Below are positions 18,477 through 27,012 of a DNA stretch of 64,000 bases, piece by piece. The stretch is taken from NCBI RefSeq assembly GCF_012932495.1, contig NZ_JABCNG010000007.1, forward strand, positions 37,916-101,915, written 5' to 3'. Numbering within the stretch: position 1 is the stretch's first letter; every line of letters starts with the position of its first letter. The notes beneath the pieces are model-generated. The model made no database searches, was not told the origin of the DNA, and saw only the letters and a program-made list of their open reading frames with translations. Made by a program: the position numbers and the translations under genes. Origin of the DNA: Novosphingobium sp. SG919. Lineage in GTDB: Bacteria > Pseudomonadota > Alphaproteobacteria > Sphingomonadales > Sphingomonadaceae.

Positions 18477-18902
18477 ATGACGTACCGTGCTGCGTTGCGC
18501 CGCGCTTGCGCTGCGGCGATCCTTGCTTCTGCCCTCGCCTGGGTGGCGCCGGCGGATGCCGAGCGGGGTGACGCGAGCCTTGCCATGCTCGATCGGATCC
18601 TGCCTGGACAATGGCAGGTGCGCGCGCGGGAAACGGGTGGTTTCGAAAGCCGGCTTTGCCTGGCCGAAGGGCGCCCACTGATCCAGCTGCGCCATCCCGG
18701 CCAAGCCTGCCGCCGGTTCGTGGTGCAGGACGAGGCCAACGCCGTGTCGGTCAGCTATGCCTGTGGCCCAGCCGGTTCGGGGCTCACCCGCATCCGCTTC
18801 GAAAACGAGCAACTGCTGCAGATCGAAGCCCAGGGCATCGCCCAGGGGTTGCCTTTCGCCTTCAATGCCGAGGCACGCCGGCTGGGCGCCTGCACCCGCT
18901 GA
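18477..18902 (+). CDS. Small exported protein, DUF3617-like
   Basis: The ATG at 18477 has GGAGG seven bases upstream and is followed by a signal peptide (RAALRRACAAAILASALAW, cleavage near ADAE). The mature part is about 110 residues. It has four Cys (SRLCLAE, GQACRR, SYACGP, LGACTR) that could form two disulfides, and the pattern LPGQWQVRARETGGF recalls DUF3617. The fold should be periplasmic. I cannot assign a function. It sits 93 bases after hslO and 73 bases before queC. Confidence 0.75.
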   Translation: MTYRAALRRACAAAILASALAWVAPADAERGDASLAMLDRILPGQWQVRARETGGFESRLCLAEGRPLIQLRHPGQACRRFVVQDEANAVSVSYACGPAGSGLTRIRFENEQLLQIEAQGIAQGLPFAFNAEARRLGACTR

Positions 18903-18975
18903 CCGGCACCAGGCCAAAAATCGGCGGGTGCCGGGGGCTTGCCTGCGCTGGGCGAGAGGGCTAGCCCCTTGGCCC

Positions 18976-19689
18976 ATGACCGATACCGACTTGTCTTCAT
19001 CTTCCCCCGCGGCACAGGCGCCGCTTGCCGTTGTCCTGCTGTCCGGCGGGCTGGACTCGATGGTCTGCGCGGCCCTGGCCCAGGAGCAGGGCTTTCGCGT
19101 CCTGGCCTTGACCATCGACTACAACCAGCGTCATCGCGTGGAACTTGATGCGGCGCGCGTGATTGCCGCACGCTTGGGGGTTGAACGCCACGTCATCCTG
19201 CCGCTCGATCTGCGCCAGTTCGGCGGCTCGGCGTTGACCGCTGCGATCGACGTACCCAAGGATGGCCTGACCGACGACATCCCGATCACGTATGTGCCCG
19301 CCCGCAATCTGGTGTTCCTGTCGCTTGCCCTGGCGTGGGCCGAAGCGGCCGGGGCCAAGGATCTCTATATCGGCGTGAATGCGCTGGACTATTCGGGCTA
19401 CCCCGATTGCCGGCCCGAATTCATCCATGGCTTCGAAGGCCTGGCGCGCGTCGCCACCAAGGTCGGCAGTCAGGGTGGCACCGTGGCCGTGCATGCCCCG
19501 CTCCAGCACCTCAAGAAATCGGAAATCGCGCAAGAGGCCGCGCGCCTTGGCCTCGACGCCGGGGAAAGCTGGTCGTGCTATGATCCGCTGCCCGATGGCC
19601 GCGCCTGCGGCGAATGCGACAGTTGCCGCCTGCGCAAGGCGGGCTTTGCCGAAGCGGGCCTGACCGACGGCACGCGCTACGGCGCCTGA
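18976..19689 (+). CDS. queC: 7-cyano-7-deazaguanine synthase
   Basis: QueC converts 7-carboxy-7-deazaguanine to preQ0 with ATP and ammonia, in queuosine tRNA modification. The frame is open upstream, but the family start fits ATG 18976 (237 residues). It shows the PP-loop LLSGGLDSMVCAALA near residue 22, then TIDYNQRHRVEL. VPARNLVFLSLALAWAEA and YIGVNALDYSGYPDCRPEF follow. The C-terminal zinc site is SCYDP...ACGECDSCRLR, with four Cys. The other queuosine genes (queD, queE) are not in the window. Confidence 0.95.
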   Translation: MTDTDLSSSSPAAQAPLAVVLLSGGLDSMVCAALAQEQGFRVLALTIDYNQRHRVELDAARVIAARLGVERHVILPLDLRQFGGSALTAAIDVPKDGLTDDIPITYVPARNLVFLSLALAWAEAAGAKDLYIGVNALDYSGYPDCRPEFIHGFEGLARVATKVGSQGGTVAVHAPLQHLKKSEIAQEAARLGLDAGESWSCYDPLPDGRACGECDSCRLRKAGFAEAGLTDGTRYGA

Positions 19690-19711
19690 TACCGCCAACC
19701 CGTTGCAACAA

Positions 19712-19750
19712 AAAAAGGGGATGAGCAGCCAGCCTGCCCATCCCCTTTTT
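19712..19750. terminator. Bidirectional terminator between queC and sodC
   Basis: Stem arms AAAAAGGGGAT and ATCCCCTTTTT (11 bp) at 19712-19722 and 19740-19750 are flanked by A- and T-tracts. It serves both convergent genes. Confidence 0.8.
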
Positions 19751-19764
19751 GCGTCAGCGCGCGG

Positions 19765-20355
19765 TCACTGCCGCACGAAGACCCCGCAGGCCAGGCGAGC
19801 GCCGCTGTTGCCGCTGGGATCGGTCTTGTAGTCGTCGGGCGCGGCATGGATCACCAAGGCGGTGCCATCGGCGTCGAACAGGGCCGGCCCGGTCATGTCG
19901 GCGCCGCCACGCAGGCTGAAATCGAGCGCGCCGGTGCCGTCGGCGCCCACCGTCAGGTTGGTGAGGTCACCCAGGTGCGATCCGGCCGGATTTTCCGCGC
20001 CGTGCTGGTGCCCATCGGGATTGAGATGTCCGCCGGCCGTGGTGAAGCCGGGCGCCTCGCACTTGCCCACGGTGTGCAGGTGAATGCCGTGCACGCCGGG
20101 CGGCAGGCCCTTGGCATCGACATGCACGCGGAAGCCATCGGGGCCCTGCAACAGTTCGGCCGTGCCGGCACTGGCACCGCTGGCCAGCATGAGCGTGGCA
20201 TTGGCCACGACCTGCGCCTTGGGCGTGGGGGTGCTGTGCATGCCCCCCATGCTGCCATCACCGCACGCGGCCAGGGTTAGCGGCAGGGCCAGACCCGCCA
20301 GGATGGGGAGGGGACGCAGAGCGCGCAGTCGGCGGAAAAGAAGCGATGAAGGCAT
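19765..20355 (-). CDS. sodC: Cu/Zn superoxide dismutase, lipoprotein
   Basis: A ribosome-binding site AAGGAG lies between two possible starts (20373 and 20355) and so selects ATG 20355, giving 196 residues. A signal peptide ends in the lipobox LTLAAC, so the mature enzyme is lipid-anchored in the periplasm. It destroys superoxide there. Copper and zinc ligands are visible in HGIHLHTVGKCE, AGGHLNPDGHQHG and HLGDLTNL, and the conserved disulfide partner is in ARLACGVFV. A flexible Pro/Thr linker follows the lipid-anchored Cys. It converges on queC, with a shared terminator. Confidence 0.94.
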   Translation of the reverse strand: MPSSLLFRRLRALRPLPILAGLALPLTLAACGDGSMGGMHSTPTPKAQVVANATLMLASGASAGTAELLQGPDGFRVHVDAKGLPPGVHGIHLHTVGKCEAPGFTTAGGHLNPDGHQHGAENPAGSHLGDLTNLTVGADGTGALDFSLRGGADMTGPALFDADGTALVIHAAPDDYKTDPSGNSGARLACGVFVRQ

Positions 20356-20426
20356 CCGGGATCTCCTTGGCATATTGCCGCTGTGCCGTGGCGCTAGTCG
20401 ATGTGCCGGGCATTGCTGCAGCGGAC

Positions 20427-20467
20427 AACGAAAAAGGGGCCGGATTGCTCCGACCCCTCTTCGTTTT
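20427..20467 (-). terminator. Terminator downstream of the OmpA gene
   Basis: Read on the minus strand, GGGGTCGGA pairs with TCCGGCCCC around a 4-base loop and is followed by a T-run. A second hairpin (CCCCGGT/ACGGGG type, 20491-20510) lies between it and the OmpA stop. Confidence 0.7.
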
Positions 20468-20517
20468 TTTGCGTTCGGCTTGGGTAACCCGGCCCCGTTT
20501 TACCGGGGCCGAGGAAC

Positions 20518-21624
20518 TTAGTTGCCCGAACCCGGACCGTAGGTGATTTCCACGCGACGGTTCTGGAGTTCACGCACGCCGTCGGCGGTCGGAACGCGCG
20601 GGTTGGCTTCACCGAAGGCCTGGCTGGTGATCGTCGAGGCCGGGATGCCGTGCGACGTCAGGTAAGCCTGGACCGAGTCGTTACGACGCTTGGACAGGCC
20701 AAGGTTGTACTTCGGCGAGCCCGAGCGGTCGGTGTAGCCGGCCAGCATGATCGGAACGGTCTGGCAGTTGCCATACTGGGTGATGGCGTTGTCCAGGATG
20801 GTGGCCGCTTCAGGCGTGATGTCCGACTTGTTCCAGTCGAAGAACACGATGTACGGGCCCTTGTTGCACACCGGCGGCGGCGGAGGCGGCGGCGGAGGCG
20901 GGGGCGGCGGCGGAGGCGGCGGGGGCGGCGGCGGCGGGGGCGGCGGCGGAGCCGGCTCTTCACCACCGAAGTTGTAGGTCAGCGTGCCCAGGATCGAGTG
21001 CGAACGGAAGCGGGTCGAGAAGTCCGCACCGGCATAGGCGCCGTTGGTGCCGACCAGGTTGACGTCGCTGACGTTGAAGAAGCGATACTTCAGGCCCACG
21101 TCGACATGCTTGGTGAGCGGCGCGCGAACGCCGGCCAGAACCTGCCAGGCGAACTTGGTCTGCGAGTCGTCAAGAAGGCCGACCGGGGTGGCGACGTAGT
21201 ACTTCGCCTTGGCAACACCGGCACCACCGCCGATGAAGCCCTGGAGGCCATCGTCGGGACCGAAGTCGAGCAGGCCGTTGACCATGAAGCTCAGCGCGCT
21301 GGTGCTGCCGCCGATCTGGCCAGCGTCACGGGTGTATTCCACGCCGCTGACGTTGTTGCGAACCTTGTCGTTACGAGCGCGGCGATAGCTGGCTTCGGTT
21401 TCGAGGCGGAAGCCACCGAAATCGTAACCGACGACTGCACCGAAGTCATAACCGGTCTTGGCGTCGACCGTTACGGCATCCGTGGTGCCGTTCACATCGT
21501 GGTTGGCGTCTTCAAGCAGCATCGCGCCGCCATCGCCTTCCACATACCAGCTCTTGCTCTTGGCAAGCGCGGGCGTCGCCAGTGCGCTTGATGCCAAGGC
21601 AACGCCCAGGATCAGTTTCCGCAT
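20518..21624 (-). CDS. OmpA-family outer-membrane protein with long polyproline linker
   Basis: I start at ATG 21624 (MRKLILGV), after AGGGGAA; the longer frame lacks a signal. The 368-residue protein has a signal peptide ending ATPALA and an eight-strand beta-barrel-type N-terminal domain (residues about 25-215). A near-pure proline run of about 28 residues follows, then an OmpA C-terminal peptidoglycan-binding domain. That domain carries YTDRSGSPKYNLGLSKRR and RELQNRRVEI. The polyproline spacer takes the place of the Ala/Pro linker in other OmpA proteins and would span the periplasm. It is an abundant structural protein by family and transcribed alone. Confidence 0.92.
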   Translation of the reverse strand: MRKLILGVALASSALATPALAKSKSWYVEGDGGAMLLEDANHDVNGTTDAVTVDAKTGYDFGAVVGYDFGGFRLETEASYRRARNDKVRNNVSGVEYTRDAGQIGGSTSALSFMVNGLLDFGPDDGLQGFIGGGAGVAKAKYYVATPVGLLDDSQTKFAWQVLAGVRAPLTKHVDVGLKYRFFNVSDVNLVGTNGAYAGADFSTRFRSHSILGTLTYNFGGEEPAPPPPPPPPPPPPPPPPPPPPPPPPPPVCNKGPYIVFFDWNKSDITPEAATILDNAITQYGNCQTVPIMLAGYTDRSGSPKYNLGLSKRRNDSVQAYLTSHGIPASTITSQAFGEANPRVPTADGVRELQNRRVEITYGPGSGN

Positions 21625-22046
21625 TACGTTTCCCCTTTTTAGCGAGATCATGCCACGTCGTGGCAGTTGTCTACCGGTTCTGTTATGTTCATGCAAGCGG
21701 ACACACGCGTGAACTGTTGCCGAAAAGCAACTGTATCAGTCACCATCGCAGCAATTTCCCGGTTGAAACCACCCTCATGTGCCCCCTCCAATGCTGCAGG
21801 TGAAAAGCGGTTCCCGAATTTCGCGCAAAAAATGCCGATGAGCTGCATTTGGTCCGCGATAGGCGGAGATCGGGCCTTGCCATCCCGCATGCGCGCGGGG
21901 TGCCAATCTGGCGCGAGCGTGCCGGGGGCAAAGCGGCAACACCGGGCTTCACATGGCTGGCGCAATCTTGTGCACTGCACTAGGAACGGGCGGTGCGGCC
22001 TGCCCGCACGCCATTGCCGCCACTGACCCGGGGACACGACAACACC

Positions 22047-22688
22047 ATGCTGCGCCGCCTTTACGATTGGACCATGGCCAAGGCCGCCCATCCGCAGGCC
22101 AGCTGGTGGCTGTTCCTCTTCGCCTTCATGGAAGCCAGTTTCTTTCCGATCCCGCCCCACCCGCTCCTGGGTTTGATGTGCCTGGCAGAGCCGCGCAAGG
22201 CCGTCCGCTATGCCGCATTTGCCACGGCGGGATCGGTGCTGGGCGGGATGCTGGGCTATGCGATCGGGCATTTCCTGTACGACAGCGTGGGCACGCAACT
22301 GCTTGCCCTGCTGCATCTGACGGAAAGTTTCCCCAAGGCAGCCTGCTACTTGCGCGAATATGGCGTGGAGATCATCGTGCTCAAGGGGGCAACGCCGATC
22401 CCCTTCAAGCTGCTGACCATCACCGCCGGCTTCATCGGCATGCCGCTGGTGCCGTTCCTGCTGGCCAGCGTGGTTTCGCGTTCGATCAGCTTCATGATCG
22501 TGGGCGTGCTGTTCCGCCTGTTCGGGGCACCGATCAAGCGGTTCATCGACAAGTACCTGGGCCTGGTCACCGCCGGGTTCGTGATCCTGGTGGTGGCCGG
22601 CTTCGCAGCCGCAACCTTGCTGGGCGGTGGCGGTGGCAAGACCGCGGCGATGGAGCGCTGCGAAAAGGCGATTCTCACCCAAGGGTAA
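22047..22688 (+). CDS. YqaA-like VTT-domain membrane protein
   Basis: The ATG at 22047 gives 213 residues with five or so hydrophobic segments. The sequence is of the VTT/SNARE-associated (DedA-like, YqaA) type: FMEASFFPIPPHPLLGLMCL near residue 24, GMLGYAIGHFLYD, then the re-entrant-loop motif KGATPIPFKLLTITAGF. The Pro-Ile-Pro-Phe-Lys core is the hallmark of this superfamily, thought to move lipids or lipid carriers between membrane leaflets. It stands between the OmpA gene (divergent) and usg. No specific substrate is known. Confidence 0.86.
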   Translation: MLRRLYDWTMAKAAHPQASWWLFLFAFMEASFFPIPPHPLLGLMCLAEPRKAVRYAAFATAGSVLGGMLGYAIGHFLYDSVGTQLLALLHLTESFPKAACYLREYGVEIIVLKGATPIPFKLLTITAGFIGMPLVPFLLASVVSRSISFMIVGVLFRLFGAPIKRFIDKYLGLVTAGFVILVVAGFAAATLLGGGGGKTAAMERCEKAILTQG

Positions 22689-22822
22689 ACGCCGCTGCGG
22701 TTAATGCCGCGGCTTGACTGTGCAGCGCAACGTGCCAAGCTTGGCCCCTCAAGTCTTCAGGCTTTCACGGGGCCTGACCGCTTTGCGTCGGGCCGGGCCC
22801 CTTTCTCGCACGGAGGGAAGGC

Positions 22823-23119
22823 ATGGTGCGTGGCGGAGCGAATACTGGACGAATTGATAGCGATTTCTTGAGCCAACTTGCCGGCTATGGCCTGACCACG
22901 ATCGAGGTGCATTATTACATGCCCGATCACCCGGCGCTGTTGCAGATGTTTGCCTTTCAGCAATACGATCTTGCGCCGCGGTTCCCCCGCCTGGGCGGAT
23001 TCCTCGATCATTGGCGGCGCGAAATCGATGCTGCACTCCATTCCGTGCGCATCGCCCATCGCCACCTGATCGGCCCGCAGGAATACCGCGCGGTCAATGG
23101 GGTGATCACCATCAACTGA
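22823..23119 (+). CDS. Usg family protein
   Basis: This 98-residue protein of the Usg family is found almost only in alphaproteobacteria. Typical blocks are YGLTTIEVHYYMPDHPALLQ near residue 22, QQYDLAPRFPRLGGFLDHW, and HSVRIAHRHLIGPQEYR. The function is unknown. The name comes from a gene found upstream of trpF in relatives, but no tryptophan gene is next to it here. The MITE-like element begins 25 bases after its stop. Confidence 0.88.
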   Translation: MVRGGANTGRIDSDFLSQLAGYGLTTIEVHYYMPDHPALLQMFAFQQYDLAPRFPRLGGFLDHWRREIDAALHSVRIAHRHLIGPQEYRAVNGVITIN

Positions 23120-23144
23120 GCGCGGCGGAAGAGAGCCGGCGCTT

Positions 23145-23413
23145 TAGGTCGTGAACTCGTAAATGGCGCCCCCGAGGCGCCAAAATGGCGAACATATCGG
23201 GCCAAAGTGCGCGCCGCGAAGGCCGGTAGCCTTTGCAAGGGCACTTTGGGCTGAGATGGAAGCCATTTTGGCGTCCCTTCGGGATTTGACCCAAAGGCCC
23301 CCTCGCAGCGTCGAAAGCACTTGAAATATGTAAGATATTCCTGCGCGCTTTCTCCTCGCGACGGGGCCTTTGGCCTCAAACCTCGGGGGCGCCATTTATG
23401 AGTTCACGACCTA
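23145..23413. mobile_element. MITE-like 269-bp element with 33-bp terminal inverted repeats
   Basis: Terminal arms at 23145-23177 and 23381-23413 are inverted copies with one mismatch in 33. Removing the outermost TA from each end leaves ends starting GGTCGTGAACTC, flanked by TA on both sides. That matches TA-target transposons (IS630/Tc1 type, or TA-targeting IS5-type). Inside is a second inverted pair (GGCGCCAAAATGGC at 23176-23189 and GCCATTTTGGCGTC at 23262-23275). Shorter pairs are CCAAAGTGC/GCACTTTGG and CAAAGGCCCC/GGGGCCTTTG. There is no transposase. The right end forms the TAG stop of the esterase gene. Confidence 0.72.
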
Positions 23414-25150
23414 GTAGCGCCAGCTCTTCAGGTCGGCGCCGGGTGGGGCGGTTTCCTCGATCCGCTTGAGGATCTGGGGCAGGTAGAACGTGTGATAGCG
23501 CAGCCGCGCAATGGCGTTGGGATGGGCATGATCCCCGTTCCAGCAATGCTCTGCGCGGTCGCCGTAATCGACCACGCCGCGATAGGGCGGATCGCTCTTC
23601 TTTAGGAAATCCTCCATCAGGTAGACGGCGTTGTTGAGGAAGAAATTGTCCATCGTGCCGACATAGATGTGTAGCTTGCCCTGCAGCTTGGGCGCCAGCT
23701 TGGGCCAGTCACGCTCCAGCGTATAGCGCAGGTCATAGTTTTCGCGCCAATAGGCCGCCACCTTGGGATCGATCACCCCGGTGCGCTTGTCCCACAGCCG
23801 CTGGGGATAGCCATCGGCACCCATCGGCGAAAACACCGCTTCCCAGATGTCCCATTGCCCGCCCGAGCGGTTCTTGTCGCCCAGCACCAGCTCCAGGCGG
23901 TTTTCCATCTCCATCGTATAGGGCACGTGGTCCAGCCAGTCGCGCTTGCCGGGATGCTCCACCCGCCCGAATGGCCCCTCATAGGCATAGGCGTTCTTGT
24001 CGGCATAGATGTCGGTCAGCATGAACTGGCGAAAATCGATGGGATCGGGGCAGGCGGCAAAGGCGCCGTTGTAATCGTCGGGATACTTGATCTGCACGCC
24101 CAGCGATTCCCACCCGCCGGTCGATCCGCCATAGAGGAACCGCGCCCAGCCCTGGCCCAGGCCGCGGAACTGCTTTTCGATGGCCGGCACCAGTTCGTGC
24201 GTGATGGCATCGCCATAAGGGCCGAGGTTGGCCGAGTTCACCGCATAGGAATCGTCGTAATAGGGGTTGGAGTGGTCGATCTCCACCGCCAGGAAGCGGG
24301 GGAATTTGTCGCCGATCCATTGCTGGTAGAACGCATAGGCTTCTTCCTGCTCGGTGCGGTTGTAGCAGGGCAGGTTGAAGCGTTCGCTGGGCTGGCACTT
24401 CAGGTTGGGATCGGGTGGGCTCGTGCGGAAGCCGCCGAAGTCGGCCGGGAAGTGGCCGTGGAAGATCATCAGCGGAAAGTGCGCTTCTGGATGCTTGTCG
24501 AAATCGCGCGGCACCAGCACGTGCGCCGTCAGGAAGATGTCGCGCCCCCAGAACTTGGAGAGCAGCGCGCTGCGCATCTTGAAATGGCGCACGAAGGGCG
24601 TGTCGGCCGGCGGGGTGATCGGCGGGTTCACCTGGTCGAGCGTGAGGGCGATCGTGCCCGGCCGCGCGGGATCGAAATCGATCTGCTGCGGCGTGCTGAA
24701 CAGATTGCCCGGCTCTGCGCGCCAGTTCTGCCCGGCGCCGCGCGGGGCGGGCAGCTTGACAGTCTTGCCGTTGCCCAGGTGATAGGTGTCATAGCGATGC
24801 AGCACCGCCTGCACCGTGTAGTGCCCTGCCGGCACGGACTTGAGATCGAGCGTCGGGAAGCCGAGCACGCCGCTGCCCACCGTCGTGCTCTCGCCGGGCT
24901 TGAGGCCATCGACCGTCACGCCGAAGACCTGCGCGCCATCATAGTCGGGCTTTACCTGCTCGCGCGGTTCGGGATCAGGCTTGGCGGCCAGGATCACCAG
25001 CACGCGCCCATCGATGGGGCCGTCCTTGGCCGTGGCGGGCACGGTGACCCGGAAATCTTCGGCGCTGGCCGGCGCTGTGGCCATGATCATGGCGAGCGCG
25101 GCAAGGCCCAGCCCTTGCGCGAAACGACGATGACGCGTGTTGCGATTCAT
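23411..25150 (-). CDS. Secreted putative esterase (alpha/beta hydrolase)
   Basis: This 579-residue exported protein has a signal peptide of about 30 residues (LGLAALAMIMATAPASA). The N-terminal third is a beta-sandwich-like region. The C-terminal part looks like the putative esterase (PF00756-type) alpha/beta hydrolase: FPLMIFHGHFP near residue 235, the nucleophile elbow YGGSTGGWES near residue 343, and EHCWNGDHAHP near the end with the likely catalytic His. The substrate is unknown. Its TAG stop is made by the end of the MITE-like element, so the original C-terminus may have been altered. It is separated from the metallohydrolase gene by 63 bases on the same strand. Confidence 0.78.
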   Translation of the reverse strand: MNRNTRHRRFAQGLGLAALAMIMATAPASAEDFRVTVPATAKDGPIDGRVLVILAAKPDPEPREQVKPDYDGAQVFGVTVDGLKPGESTTVGSGVLGFPTLDLKSVPAGHYTVQAVLHRYDTYHLGNGKTVKLPAPRGAGQNWRAEPGNLFSTPQQIDFDPARPGTIALTLDQVNPPITPPADTPFVRHFKMRSALLSKFWGRDIFLTAHVLVPRDFDKHPEAHFPLMIFHGHFPADFGGFRTSPPDPNLKCQPSERFNLPCYNRTEQEEAYAFYQQWIGDKFPRFLAVEIDHSNPYYDDSYAVNSANLGPYGDAITHELVPAIEKQFRGLGQGWARFLYGGSTGGWESLGVQIKYPDDYNGAFAACPDPIDFRQFMLTDIYADKNAYAYEGPFGRVEHPGKRDWLDHVPYTMEMENRLELVLGDKNRSGGQWDIWEAVFSPMGADGYPQRLWDKRTGVIDPKVAAYWRENYDLRYTLERDWPKLAPKLQGKLHIYVGTMDNFFLNNAVYLMEDFLKKSDPPYRGVVDYGDRAEHCWNGDHAHPNAIARLRYHTFYLPQILKRIEETAPPGADLKSWRY

Positions 25151-25213
25151 GAATTTTGCCCCCGCCTGGTGATCGTGGCGAAGGCCGCACTATTCCCGCA
25201 AAATCATCGCTTG

Positions 25214-26179
25214 TCAGCCATTTCCCGCAGCGGCATCGATCCGCGGCAAGTGCTGCTGTTCCAGCGCGGCATAGAAGTGGGCCACGCTGCGCTGCAGCTC
25301 GTAACGGGTCAGTTTCATGGATGCGAAGCGTTCGGGAATGGGAAGCGCGCCCGCCTCGGTCATGTCCAGGCCCCGCGCCACGGCCTGTTGCAGCGCCGGT
25401 TCCAGCCAATCGAGCCAGTCGCGGGTCTGCGCGATGGCGGCCTGGCCGGTGGGATCGAGCGGGCCGTGGCCCGGTACCAGTTGGCGATGGGGCAGGGCCG
25501 CCAACTTGGCGAGGCTGTTGCGCCAGGCGGCCAGGTCGGCATCGGGCGTCGCTGGCGCGCGGTCGTGGAACACCAGGTCTCCGGCGAGGACGGTGCCACT
25601 CGCCTCGTCCACCAGCACGAGGTCACCGGCGGAATGGCCGGCGAGCGACAAAGCCGTCAGCTTGCGCCCGCCCACTTCGATCGGGCCGGGCACGACGCTG
25701 GCGCCGGGCAGGATGACGGCGGTGCCGCGCATCCAATCGGCGAGGATGCGATACATCGCATCGGCAAAGCCATTTCCGTCGCGCTCCAGTTCGGCGCGGG
25801 TGGTGGGCAGCGCGGCCACGATGGCCGGATCGAACGCGGCGGTGCCCAGGGCATGGTCGGGGTGCAGGTGGCTGAGGAACACGCGGCGCACCGGCCCGCC
25901 GGCCAGCTTCCGGGCCAGGGCGGCCAGCCCCTGAGCATAGCGCAGCGAAGGGCCGCAATCGAACAGGATCGCCCCGCCCTGCGGACAGGCCAGGATCACC
26001 GCGTTGGCAATCGCCCCGCCATTGCCGAAAACGATCGCTTCATCCGCGCCGCGCACCAGCCAGATGCCCGGCCCGATCGCTTGCGGATCATAGGCGTAGG
26101 CGCCGGCAAAGGTCTCCGCATGGGCTGCGATGGGTGTTGCCGCGATGAGGCCCAGCGCGGCGCGCCGCGTGCAGGTCAT
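25214..26179 (-). CDS. Quinoprotein relay system zinc metallohydrolase-like protein (MBL fold)
   Basis: The start is ATG 26179, forming an ATGA overlap with the SoxYZ-like gene. The 321-residue protein has a Tat- or Sec-like leader (MTCTRRAALGLIAATPIAAHA). It carries the metallo-beta-lactamase site FLSHLHPDHALG near residue 102, then AGHSAGDLVLVDE, LAGDLVFHDR and LVPGHGPLDP. Together with a SoxYZ-like carrier this matches the proteins linked to PQQ-dependent dehydrogenases, related to SoxH. The role is thought to be handling of a carrier-bound intermediate in the periplasm. The gene pair and motifs support the family; the substrate does not follow from sequence. Confidence 0.8.
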   Translation of the reverse strand: MTCTRRAALGLIAATPIAAHAETFAGAYAYDPQAIGPGIWLVRGADEAIVFGNGGAIANAVILACPQGGAILFDCGPSLRYAQGLAALARKLAGGPVRRVFLSHLHPDHALGTAAFDPAIVAALPTTRAELERDGNGFADAMYRILADWMRGTAVILPGASVVPGPIEVGGRKLTALSLAGHSAGDLVLVDEASGTVLAGDLVFHDRAPATPDADLAAWRNSLAKLAALPHRQLVPGHGPLDPTGQAAIAQTRDWLDWLEPALQQAVARGLDMTEAGALPIPERFASMKLTRYELQRSVAHFYAALEQQHLPRIDAAAGNG

Positions 26180-26937
26180 GGCGTGAGGTTTCCATCGAAC
26201 GTGCGGCCATTGCTGTCGGCCATGTGCAGGTGCACCGGGCCTGACACGCCAGGCGGCAAGAGCAGCGTGAAAGCGGGGTCTTCCGACACCGAACCGTTGA
26301 TCGCCATGGTGCCCAGCGCGGCGCCATCTGCGCCGCGCACGGTCAGCGCTTCGATATTGTAGGCGGCGATATTGTCGACGTAGCCGGTGTCCATCGGATG
26401 GCGCACCGTCAGGCGCAGGCGGGTATCGCCGGCCTCGCGCCACAGCGCGCCGCGCATTTCGCCCAGGTGCTGCGCCCAATCGCCTTTGACCCGGCTGACC
26501 GGCGGCGCGGAACATCCACCCCCGGCGGCATCGATCCAGCGCCCGGCCACGTGCCACACGCCGTCAGCGGTCAGCACCAGGGCACGCACCGGGGTGCGCT
26601 GGTCCAGCTTGATGCGCAGCGAGACGTAAGGGAGCGCGGCCTGGGGCTGGTAATCGATCGCCACGGGCAGGGGGTTGAGATCCATCAGCACGACGATGCG
26701 CTGCACGCCCGCCAGGGCGCGGGCATCAACGGTAACGGGAAAGACGTGCTGGTTTTCCGTCACATCGGGCATGGCCACGATCACCGCCGGATCAAACCGG
26801 ACCGGCGCCTTGCCGAGCAGCCAGGCGGCATGGTTGGCCCACATCGGCGAATCGAGCGGGTCGGCCACCGGCGCGGCCAGGGTCGTTCCCGGCACGGCCA
26901 GCAGGATGGCCAGCAAGAAGGGGGCAGCGCGCTTCAT
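26176..26937 (-). CDS. Quinoprotein dehydrogenase-associated SoxYZ-like carrier protein
   Basis: This 253-residue exported protein has a signal peptide (MKRAAPFLLAILLAVPGTTLA). The first half resembles SoxY, a sulfur-carrier chain, and the second half resembles SoxZ, as one fused chain. In SoxY the carrier Cys sits in a C-terminal Gly-Gly-Cys-Gly arm; here GGGCSAPP (near residue 137) is at the junction of the two halves. The second half has TVRHPMDTGY and PPGVSGPVHLHMADSNGR. Family members are found with PQQ-dependent alcohol or sugar dehydrogenases. It overlaps the metallohydrolase gene by four bases and is transcribed away from the CXXCW gene across a 75-base gap. Confidence 0.8.
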   Translation of the reverse strand: MKRAAPFLLAILLAVPGTTLAAPVADPLDSPMWANHAAWLLGKAPVRFDPAVIVAMPDVTENQHVFPVTVDARALAGVQRIVVLMDLNPLPVAIDYQPQAALPYVSLRIKLDQRTPVRALVLTADGVWHVAGRWIDAAGGGCSAPPVSRVKGDWAQHLGEMRGALWREAGDTRLRLTVRHPMDTGYVDNIAAYNIEALTVRGADGAALGTMAINGSVSEDPAFTLLLPPGVSGPVHLHMADSNGRTFDGNLTP

Positions 26938-27012
26938 ACCAAGGCACCATTTGCCTTGGGCCGGGGCCCGCTTACAATTGCACCATAGGCCAAGAACGGA
27001 AGGCATGAGAGG

